Positions 16,205-23,714 of a stretch of DNA of 33,824 bases are shown in pieces. Made by a program: the position numbers and the translations under genes. This DNA is from Lentisphaerota bacterium (lineage in GTDB: Bacteria > Verrucomicrobiota > Lentisphaeria > Victivallales > GWF2-50-93): the NCBI GenBank assembly GCA_025360875.1, contig JANYBI010000767.1, positions 1-33,824 of the forward strand, given 5' to 3'. How positions within the stretch are numbered: the stretch's first letter is position 1; the number at the start of each line of letters is the position of its first letter. The notes beneath the pieces were generated by a model that was given only the letters and a program-made list of their open reading frames with translations, made no database searches and was not told the DNA's origin.

Positions 16205-18925
16205 TCATGCTGCCGGTTTTTTACCCTTGTTTTTTTCTTTAGGAGACTGGGACGCGTTTTGCGAAATCCGCAGCCGCAGGACAGCGAGTCCGCGCGGCGG
16301 AACTTCGAACGAGACCGCACCGTTTTTGACTTCAAGCTCATTTTCCGCAGAACCGAAAATGTCGCAACGGACTGCGGCATCAATGCGCAGGATTCCCGAA
16401 CCGACAACCGCCTTTTGCGCGACATCGGATGCGTTGACCATCCGCAGAAGTATTCCTTCCTGGGCATCCGCACCGGCCCATGACGACGGAAGGAGATGGA
16501 GCACGGTGACAGGAGGTTCCGGCAGGCGCAGCAGACTGCCGCTGGATGGCAGAGTGGTCTTCGGGCGCGGCGTCTCATTGCAGGTCTGTATGAAACAGGG
16601 AGTGGCGGATTCAAGTCCGAACTGGTTCGCGGCTGTCTCGTCAAAACCTCTGGCATGAGGTTTGACAACATAGCGCGCCGTAACGCGTCCCGGCTGGTAG
16701 CCGCGGAAGTTGGTTCCCCAGTAATTGTTGGAGATCCAGCCCAGGAACATTGCGCGTTCAAGCTTGACTTCACACTGGTCGTGTGCAAAATGGAAATCTC
16801 CGAGCTGGGCGAGAGGATTTTCCGGCGTGGCTATGGTGACACCGAATTTTTTGTCCGAGAAATCCACCCAGTTCTGGATGTTGAAATAGTCGCGGCAGCT
16901 GCCGGCGAGCTGCTGGCGTCCCGGCTCGATCGCCTGCGCTCCGACATCGAGATGCGCTATGGCATCCGGAATATTGAACGGCATTGCGACATAGGTGGAT
17001 TCAGGATGCTGGACAAGCCCCATGTTCCAGTGCGCCTGCAGTTCCATCGTGTTTTCGTGGTGCGGCATGATGAAGCGCAAGGTGGCCGGAGATGGAAGTC
17101 CGGCTACTTCGACAGTCTGCTCGACCTCGACCGCCACCGGTGTCCTGAATACCTTGTGGCTCAGAAGTCTCACGTGGCTGCCGCGTTCCGCTCTCCAGTC
17201 GGGATGCCAGGCGCGTTTGTGCAATGACAGGTCCCAGTGGATCGGTCCGTTCATTTTCATGCGGGCCCATCCGTCGCGGTCGGCGACAGTCTCGTGCACC
17301 ACGCTGCCGAAGCGCCATGGCACGCTGCTGTCGATCAGTTCGCGGCCGAGAACCTTGTCGGACCAGGAAACTATCCCGCCGCGTTCGCGATCAAACACGA
17401 TCCTCCGCAGACCGTCTTCCACCACCGCAGTTTCAGAGTACGTTTCCGGCATACTGACCGGATGCACTTTCTTTTTTTGGACAACCGTGTATCCGGCTGC
17501 AGGCACTGACACAGGTTCCAGTCGCCACGGAGTTCCGCAGGCCAGTTCCTGTCCATGTCGGGATGACGACGGATCTTCGCCTGAACCCATGATGGCGTTG
17601 TAGTCCATGCAGGCTGCCGGTACCGCGCCCCAGGCCTTCCGTTCCCATGGCAGAGGATTGAAAAGTATCAGGGCATCATCAGGACCGCGGGCAATGCGGA
17701 TACCGAGTTCGGCGGCACCGTCGCGCGCCAGAAGACGGCTGTAGCTGCGGGCAAGATATGCCAGATGCGCCTTGTGGTTCCATTGCGTGGCCGCGTCTTC
17801 GTGTTCAGGATCGCCGACATGCCCGAACCAACCCCAGGTGTGCTCATGCCATGTCTCGAGCGCCTTCCACGCCTGCCTGCGATATTCGCAAGCAGCAGAC
17901 AGGACGACGCGCGGATCACGTCCCGGAAAATCGGCTCCGGAATTATCTGCGTCACGGCCGACGCCCAGACCTTCAAGCCAGGCATGCAAGGTGTCGGCAG
18001 TGCGGAGACGGGCGCGGCTGTGGCGGGCAACCGCCGTTTCGCGCGCTGAACTGCCAGCTCCGAAATTCCAGTAGTCAGTCCAGTCGCCACCATGTACTGG
18101 CAGCTTATTGAGGAACGGGCGGACTTCTTTCCAGAATTCGCGCCAGGTGATCATGTGCAGACGCGGTTTTTTTCTGCGCTTGTTCCAGGCTTTTATGAAA
18201 TCCGAGTAATGGATATCGGCGCCGCGGTTGTCGCCGCCGTACGCCATGACCTGCATTATGGCAAATGGGAACGGCCAGCCGGCTTTGCCCAGCTTCTCTT
18301 CTATTAGCGGAATGGACGCGGTCAGTTTATCAGGCTTGTCGGGAATGCCGACCCAGGTTCCGGCTCCGTAGTGCCAGCCGTTCAGCGCCGGCAGCAGACG
18401 TCCGCTCGGAGTCTGCCAGCGGAAGACATTGGGGCGTGTGAAAGGCGCACCGCCAAAATCCTCGTTGATCGCCATGGAGGTGGTCTCTATGCCCGCATCC
18501 AGTAGCACATCGGCATACGGCCAGTTGTGTCCGTTGATGTCGGCGCTCATGGCGTGCGTGATCCGCATCCCGTAATCCTTGCGCAGCTTGGCCAGCGGCT
18601 GCAGCATCTCGATATAGTCGGCACTGTCAGCGAGCGGCGTGATGTTGAGGAACGAGCCGGTGACTTCGATGCGTCCGGCCTTCTCCATCTTCAGGAAACG
18701 TTCGATCTGGCGGTCGCTGGAACGTTCCATCCAGTATTGCAGGGGCGCGATCGTTTCCACCACCCACTTGAAAGCGTGATCGCCGTCGTGGTGTGAATGA
18801 CGTTCGGCCGCGTCTATCGCCATGTCTATGAAACGCCTCTCCAGTTCCCAGAGAATCGGCTGGTCATGCGTGAATCCGATGTCCGTGTGCGAATGGTGCA
18901 AGAGGAAAATTGTGTCAAGACCCAT
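16205..18925 (-). CDS. GH38-type alpha-mannosidase-like glycoside hydrolase
   Basis: A protein of 906 residues with no signal peptide, so probably cytoplasmic. The N-terminal HHSHTDIGFT supplies the zinc-binding H-x-D pair (H13, D15) of the GH38 fold. SADINGHNWP (D129) corresponds to the D-x-x-GH motif that holds the nucleophile and third zinc ligand. The middle region has HGGDWTDYWNFGAGSSARET, fitting the GH38 three-helix domain, and the C-terminal half is a beta-sandwich. GH38 enzymes are retaining, zinc-dependent alpha-mannosidases; this divergent branch (DUF5054-like) is little characterised, so mannose specificity is inferred. GGAG precedes the ATG by eight bases. It follows the 18946-22047 gene by only 20 bp, so the pair is co-transcribed. 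Confidence 0.85.
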   Translation of the reverse strand: MGLDTIFLLHHSHTDIGFTHDQPILWELERRFIDMAIDAAERHSHHDGDHAFKWVVETIAPLQYWMERSSDRQIERFLKMEKAGRIEVTGSFLNITPLADSADYIEMLQPLAKLRKDYGMRITHAMSADINGHNWPYADVLLDAGIETTSMAINEDFGGAPFTRPNVFRWQTPSGRLLPALNGWHYGAGTWVGIPDKPDKLTASIPLIEEKLGKAGWPFPFAIMQVMAYGGDNRGADIHYSDFIKAWNKRRKKPRLHMITWREFWKEVRPFLNKLPVHGGDWTDYWNFGAGSSARETAVARHSRARLRTADTLHAWLEGLGVGRDADNSGADFPGRDPRVVLSAACEYRRQAWKALETWHEHTWGWFGHVGDPEHEDAATQWNHKAHLAYLARSYSRLLARDGAAELGIRIARGPDDALILFNPLPWERKAWGAVPAACMDYNAIMGSGEDPSSSRHGQELACGTPWRLEPVSVPAAGYTVVQKKKVHPVSMPETYSETAVVEDGLRRIVFDRERGGIVSWSDKVLGRELIDSSVPWRFGSVVHETVADRDGWARMKMNGPIHWDLSLHKRAWHPDWRAERGSHVRLLSHKVFRTPVAVEVEQTVEVAGLPSPATLRFIMPHHENTMELQAHWNMGLVQHPESTYVAMPFNIPDAIAHLDVGAQAIEPGRQQLAGSCRDYFNIQNWVDFSDKKFGVTIATPENPLAQLGDFHFAHDQCEVKLERAMFLGWISNNYWGTNFRGYQPGRVTARYVVKPHARGFDETAANQFGLESATPCFIQTCNETPRPKTTLPSSGSLLRLPEPPVTVLHLLPSSWAGADAQEGILLRMVNASDVAQKAVVGSGILRIDAAVRCDIFGSAENELEVKNGAVSFEVPPRGLAVLRLRISQNASQSPKEKNKGKKPAA

Positions 18926-18945
18926 TTGTAAACTCCAATTGTTAT

Positions 18946-21900
18946 TTAAAAGTTACCTTTAGATTTTGTATATGACTCATCCAATATTTTTCCGGTGCGC
19001 GGATTTAAGAAAACAAGTCTGGCGCTGTTGGCGGGTACGTCGGCAGATGTCTGCCAGCTGCCTCCGGTACTGAGCGCAGCACCCCGCATGTTCGCCGTCT
19101 GTCCACAGTCTGATTCATTGACCAGGATGAACAATGCGGATTCCGCAAATTCTACCGGACGGACCAGCAGTCCGGGTCCGCCATCTGCGAATTCCGCACG
19201 CTTTCCGCAGACGAGTCCGGCCGCATCGGCGGCGAGACGGTAGACGGCTTCCGTGTGTTCCTCGGCAAGCGCGTGTTCGATCGGAACCGGACAGAACAGT
19301 ATTTTTCCTTTGCCATATTTGATCACGCGTCCGGCAAGCGGACCGCCACCGACGTCCACGGCCTTCTGGAATTTCTGTATGACTCCCGACTGTATCGGCA
19401 TGGCGACATGTAATTCCACATCCGTCTTTGTCCAGTGCAGCTTAATCCGCTCCTCATGCATCACCGGAGCCGGTTTCTGCGGAATGCCCATGGTTGCGAG
19501 CCGTGAAGTTTCACGCCAGTATTCGTCCGCCTCGCAATATCCAGTAAGGAGCAGCGTAGCTCCAGCTTTCACTTTTTCCAGAATCGCCAGCCAGCATTCC
19601 TGCCGCAGGATGCGCGGCGACGGCAGCACGATAAGGCTGGCATCACCGAGTTTTTCGGGATAATATTCACTGACGCCGCGTGTCGCCAGACCAAGCCGGT
19701 ATTCAAGAGTCCGGACACAGCGGCGCGTCGTCGCGGAGGCCGTTTCGCGAACACTGAAAAGATTGCTGTGCGGAATTATGACTGCGACACGTTCCGCTTT
19801 CCGCCCGACGAACCGTCCGGCGTTGCGCGCCGTGAACGCGGAAACGCGCCGGAAAACTTGCAGTTCAGGTTTCTCACCGCCATCGGCGCGCAGCAGGCCG
19901 ATACCGGCCTCATTGTCGGAATAGTTGTAGATGCAGGTGTTCCACAGCCACTGTATGACACCGGCTCCGCCGCAGGTGAATGCAAGTGCCATTTTGCGTT
20001 CCAGCAGACCGGCGACGAACTCAGGAGTGCGGTACGGCAGCGAGTCGGCTGTCTCCGCAAACATGATCCCGGTCTCCTCCATAAGATGCGGCTTGCCCTG
20101 AACCTTGGTGACAACCGCATCCCATAACAGATCGTCGTTCTGCCACCAGGAATGGTTGGAGGTGAAGTCAACCGCATCAGCATGGAAATGTGGCGACGGA
20201 CTGGTGCTTGTACCACCTTCGTCCTGACCGACCGTGATCAGCTGCGGCGGATTTGCACAGGCGCGCAGAGTACCGGAAATTGTTGCAGCCCACTGTCTGA
20301 AGATCTCCTGGGCGAAGCGGACAAAATCCATGCAGCGCAGCGGTTTTGCATCATCCCAGTTGTGCCGGTCCTCAAACTCTTCAAGACGTGGCAGGCCAAG
20401 ATTGTCGCTGGATGTAATGCGCCAGCGTTCGCGCCACTCGTCATCGCTGACGCCCTGTCCTGCAAGCCAGCGACTCCAGGCTTCGGTCTCGAACCTGTCA
20501 GCAGTCGGACGGCAGCTCCACAGATGGCGTGGAGAAGCGATGGACGGTTCATTGATGAGATCCCAGAGAAGATGCGGAACGTCCGACATGCGGCGTGCAA
20601 GTGCGGCGGCGAAAGAACATTGCGCCTGCACTGCGGCGGGATCGAGATACGGATTGGCGCCGGTCCATGTTTCCGGCAGGAACGCGAACAGAGTCATTAT
20701 CACCGGCATGTTGTGCTGGGCGGCGGAAAGCAGGAATGCCCGCATGGCGCGGATGACGCCTTCGTCCATGGCACCCGGCTCGGTCATCGCCCTTTTCCAG
20801 CCCATCCAGAGTCCGGTACGCACCACGTTTACTCCGGCGCTCTTCATGGCGGCAAAATCTTTTTCCCAGGCAAGCGGTGTCGGCTCGAACATCCAGCTGC
20901 GATGGGTAACTGTGGACATGTATGTCGTTCCGGTCACAGGAAACGGTTTTCCGTGCCGGTGGAAATAATCGCCTTCAATTTTGATAGGCGCTGGAGAAAT
21001 GATCAGACCTTCCGGTTCGATCCAGAACCCGTTTTCCGCTCTTGCAACGACGCCATATCCGGCACAATGCGCTTCTGCGCATATGCGATAAAATCCCGGT
21101 TTCAGATTTTTCATTGGCTCCGTGTAAAGCCAGGCATCGGCTCCGCCTGCGGTGATCGTACCGCGTTTTTCAAGGATCATTTTACCGCTGTCGATTTGCG
21201 AGATTCGCAAGTTCAGCTCGAGTTTCTGCGGCGCGGACGTTGAAACTCTGACTGAAGCGGTGGGAGTTTCTCCGATAGAATAGGAAGCGAATCCCGGTCT
21301 GGCAAAAATGTCCACAAGCGGCACCAGTGCCACGCGCGCCAATGCTCCGATCAGTTCAGATGTCCAGTTCACATTGCAGCTGGCGAGAATCCAGCGGCCA
21401 CCGGAGAAAGATCCGTTCACGTGATCGATCGCCACCACCGGCGCCGTCAGGATACGTCCATCTGCTGCAGATGCATGTACCAGCGGGCGCAGAACTGCAT
21501 CGCGAGTTCCTGAGGATCCTATTTCTCCGGACATGATACCGGTGCCATGGGTCAGCAACACCTGAAGAGCCCAGGCGCGGGAAGGCGGTCGCTTCTGCAA
21601 AATATCTGCGAGTTTCGCAACTCCTGCCAGAGGCGCCACTGCCTCAGGCACAGAAAGCTGGGTTCCTGACGGCAGTTCGATTTCGAACGTATGGCGGATC
21701 ATCAGCTCTTTCCCGTAGGAAGTCTGCGCGGTTTCAAGATGCCATCCGTTTCCCTCACGGCGGACCGGCCGCGTCACAGGGGCGCCGCCTAGGTTCAGCC
21801 AGTGGCCGCCGTGCTTAAGGAATTCCAAAATAAAAGGCCAGGCTTCTTTTGGAAACGCGGAACCGTACGGAGTTATGAATAGATCAGGCTTGGCCGCCAG

Positions 21901-22047
21901 TGCGGCTGGCAGGGATCCGGCATCGGCCCAGATGATTTTGCCCAGTGGGTTCAGCGCAGATTTCAACGCGGCTTCCGAAACATGCGCGGAATCCGCAACC
22001 GGAAAACCTGGTTCGCGGAAAATAAGCAATGTAGCTTTCTTAGTCAC
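18946..22047 (-). CDS. Clan-A (GH5/GH42-like) glycoside hydrolase with flanking amidotransferase-like domains
   Basis: A protein of 1033 residues starting at GTG (22047), with GGAG seven bases upstream. Residues 1-100 and about 770-900 look like Rossmann-type glutamine-amidotransferase-like domains of the kind attached to beta-galactosidases (GGHWLNLGGAP; VKAGATLLLTGYCEAD). The central TIM barrel (about 355-760) has an intact acid/base motif LLWDLINEPS (E500) and a nucleophile candidate PHLMEETG (E657 or E658). This contrasts with the two degenerate barrels in the same cluster. No signal peptide is seen, so it is cytoplasmic. It should be a retaining beta-glycosidase; the sugar is undetermined. 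Its upstream leader holds a large palindromic element, which may separate it from the SGNH gene's transcript. Confidence 0.85.
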   Translation of the reverse strand: MTKKATLLIFREPGFPVADSAHVSEAALKSALNPLGKIIWADAGSLPAALAAKPDLFITPYGSAFPKEAWPFILEFLKHGGHWLNLGGAPVTRPVRREGNGWHLETAQTSYGKELMIRHTFEIELPSGTQLSVPEAVAPLAGVAKLADILQKRPPSRAWALQVLLTHGTGIMSGEIGSSGTRDAVLRPLVHASAADGRILTAPVVAIDHVNGSFSGGRWILASCNVNWTSELIGALARVALVPLVDIFARPGFASYSIGETPTASVRVSTSAPQKLELNLRISQIDSGKMILEKRGTITAGGADAWLYTEPMKNLKPGFYRICAEAHCAGYGVVARAENGFWIEPEGLIISPAPIKIEGDYFHRHGKPFPVTGTTYMSTVTHRSWMFEPTPLAWEKDFAAMKSAGVNVVRTGLWMGWKRAMTEPGAMDEGVIRAMRAFLLSAAQHNMPVIMTLFAFLPETWTGANPYLDPAAVQAQCSFAAALARRMSDVPHLLWDLINEPSIASPRHLWSCRPTADRFETEAWSRWLAGQGVSDDEWRERWRITSSDNLGLPRLEEFEDRHNWDDAKPLRCMDFVRFAQEIFRQWAATISGTLRACANPPQLITVGQDEGGTSTSPSPHFHADAVDFTSNHSWWQNDDLLWDAVVTKVQGKPHLMEETGIMFAETADSLPYRTPEFVAGLLERKMALAFTCGGAGVIQWLWNTCIYNYSDNEAGIGLLRADGGEKPELQVFRRVSAFTARNAGRFVGRKAERVAVIIPHSNLFSVRETASATTRRCVRTLEYRLGLATRGVSEYYPEKLGDASLIVLPSPRILRQECWLAILEKVKAGATLLLTGYCEADEYWRETSRLATMGIPQKPAPVMHEERIKLHWTKTDVELHVAMPIQSGVIQKFQKAVDVGGGPLAGRVIKYGKGKILFCPVPIEHALAEEHTEAVYRLAADAAGLVCGKRAEFADGGPGLLVRPVEFAESALFILVNESDCGQTANMRGAALSTGGSWQTSADVPANSARLVFLNPRTGKILDESYTKSKGNF

Positions 22048-22069
22048 TCAAGTTCTCCTTAATATAATG

Positions 22070-22227
22070 GAGCTGATTTCAAAATTGCCAAAACGGTTGT
22101 TGCGGCAATACACTTCGTTGGAGTTCACAACTTTAGTGTGTCTTGGCATTTAATAGTTTACACACGCTAAAGCTGTGAACTCCAACTTTAGAAATCAGCT
22201 CAAAAGAGGCAATTTTGAAATTGCCTC
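22070..22227. repeat. Nested palindromic element overlapping the end of the SGNH gene
   Basis: Outer arms GAGCTGATTTC (22070-22080) and GAAATCAGCTC (22191-22201) are perfectly complementary. Inside lie TTGCC/GGCAA (22085-22108) and a long imperfect stem TTGGAGTTCACAACTTTAG... (22118-22141) with ...CTAAAGCTGTGAACTCCAA (22160-22185). A perfect ten-base hairpin GAGGCAATTT/AAATTGCCTC with a two-base loop (22206-22227) follows. The right part enters the coding sequence of the SGNH hydrolase and supplies its last residues. The long stem shares its core with the inverted repeat at 9051-9136. Confidence 0.75.
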
Positions 22228-22875
22228 AATGGAAACAATAGCATCAAACACGGCAGTCGCCCAGACTTCGTGCCCTTTGTCGTTCGGATGGCAGTCCTTC
22301 TCGCCGCCGTGGAACTCGGCCCAGCGAGCGCCGCCGTCCGTGGCCTTCAGAATATTCCCGAGGATGTCAACGCACTGGACGTCGCGCGCATCCGCAGCTT
22401 TGCGAATTTCGCAACGTGTCTCGTCAAGATGCATGAACCCGCTGCATTTCGGATTTTCACCTGTCGGCAGGACAACCATCACGTCGGCCTTGTGTATCGC
22501 CCTGATCGCATCTATCATCTGCCCTACCGCAAATCCTGTCACTTCCGGCGGAAGAAGATGAAACGCGCAGTCGTTCGTTCCGAATTCAATGATCACAAGA
22601 TCGGGCTTGAACTGACCAAGCCAGTCCATCCTGCCAAGACCTTCGTAGGCGTTCTGTCCGCCAATTCCAAAGTTTGAAACGGAGAATTTGCATAAAGGAT
22701 ATTTTGCGCGCAGCATTCCACCGAGACGCTGTCCCCAGTTTTTTTCCGCCGACGAAGCGCCGCCAAACCAGTTAGGAGTCCTGCCGACCTCGCTGATGGA
22801 GTCGCCGTACATGACGATCTTCACCTCTTTCCTGGAGGCCAGGCATTTGCCGACTTTGACAAGGCTTCTTTTCAT
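22195..22875 (-). CDS. SGNH/GDSL-type hydrolase (putative carbohydrate esterase)
   Basis: A protein of 226 residues with the SGNH blocks in order: GDSIS (nucleophile S26), FGIGGQN (G70-N75), GTND (N101) and HPNDKGHEVW (H196). The block-V aspartate is D194, one residue nearer the histidine than in the usual D-x-x-H. Such enzymes deacetylate sugars or act as lipases; in this context removal of acyl groups from imported glycans is the best inference. No signal peptide is seen. It is separated by 12 bp from the isomerase gene, so it is in the same operon. The C-terminus (EAISKLPLLS) is encoded by a perfect palindrome belonging to the adjoining repeat element, so the native end may have been replaced. 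Confidence 0.88.
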   Translation of the reverse strand: MKRSLVKVGKCLASRKEVKIVMYGDSISEVGRTPNWFGGASSAEKNWGQRLGGMLRAKYPLCKFSVSNFGIGGQNAYEGLGRMDWLGQFKPDLVIIEFGTNDCAFHLLPPEVTGFAVGQMIDAIRAIHKADVMVVLPTGENPKCSGFMHLDETRCEIRKAADARDVQCVDILGNILKATDGGARWAEFHGGEKDCHPNDKGHEVWATAVFDAIVSIEAISKLPLLS

Positions 22876-22887
22876 TTTACCTCTTCC

Positions 22888-23703
22888 TTATTTTTGAGCC
22901 AGGCTATCCTTGAGCAGATCCTTCATGTGGCAGTTGATTTCCCACAGGTTGGACAGAGGCTGCCGGGTGTATGGCAATGTGGGCATATATTCAGGCGGTC
23001 CGAACTCAGGACAGATCGTCAGGACTTTGCGCCCCTCGTCCCGCTGATGCTCCACGATCTTCCGCCACCAGCGCATATGCGCTTCAAGCGCCTGCTTCCA
23101 TTCCGGCGCCCTGGGATCATTCACCTGCGGCCCTTCCTCATAGCCGACACGGGCGTGTATGTGGCAGCTATGCAAGATCGCCCGTTCGACGGACTCAGCC
23201 TGATCCTGCAGCAGCGATTCATGCACGCAGCACCAGTGGGAAAAATCGGCGGTGAGCCTGATCTCCGGCATCGCCTCGATCAGGGCCATCGTCGCCACAG
23301 TGGAAAAGGTCGCCCGTCCCCGGTGGATTTCGTGCATGACCTGGAATCCGCATTTTTCCTCGAGTTCACGGGCCGCATCTATGAGGAGCATGTTCTCGGC
23401 TGTCGTATAGTAGTCCTTGCCGGTCTGGGAATTGACGAAGAGCGGGTTGAGTTCGACGCCCCTGCGGTACTGCTCTTCAAAGCTCCGGGCATGCTCCCCG
23501 GGCGAACTGCCGAAGGTCCATTGCTGGACGACCAGATCCAGGCCAAGGTCGTCCAGGATGGAGCGCAGTTCCGTGCGCCGCCTCTTGTCCTCCGGAGCAC
23601 CCATTTCCACTCCGTCGAAACCGCCCTCCTTGATCATCCTGAGATTGGCTTCGAGGGTCGGCTGCTCCATCCCCCACATCCCGCGGATATATTTTATTTT
23701 CAT
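22888..23703 (-). CDS. Sugar phosphate isomerase/epimerase-type TIM barrel (AP-endonuclease-2 fold)
   Basis: A protein of 271 residues. The start at 23703 is chosen because GAAGGAG lies six bases upstream; the in-frame ATG 13 codons earlier overlaps the upstream gene and lacks a site. The fold is that of xylose-isomerase-like barrels, with the metal-binding set visible: HEIHRG (E125), TADFSHW (D153), HIHARVG (H181/H183) and ICPEFGPPEY (the final Glu). Relatives include inosose dehydratases, tagatose/psicose epimerases and keto-sugar lyases, often encoded beside Gfo/Idh/MocA dehydrogenases, as here two genes away. The exact reaction cannot be assigned. It lies 11 bp from the upstream GH42-like gene. 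Confidence 0.88.
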   Translation of the reverse strand: MKIKYIRGMWGMEQPTLEANLRMIKEGGFDGVEMGAPEDKRRRTELRSILDDLGLDLVVQQWTFGSSPGEHARSFEEQYRRGVELNPLFVNSQTGKDYYTTAENMLLIDAARELEEKCGFQVMHEIHRGRATFSTVATMALIEAMPEIRLTADFSHWCCVHESLLQDQAESVERAILHSCHIHARVGYEEGPQVNDPRAPEWKQALEAHMRWWRKIVEHQRDEGRKVLTICPEFGPPEYMPTLPYTRQPLSNLWEINCHMKDLLKDSLAQK

Positions 23704-23714
23704 CGCCGGCTCCT

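Noticed and set aside
20152..21243. 363-codon plus-strand frame
   Set aside because: Antisense to the barrel of the clan-A hydrolase, whose catalytic motifs are intact; no support of its own.
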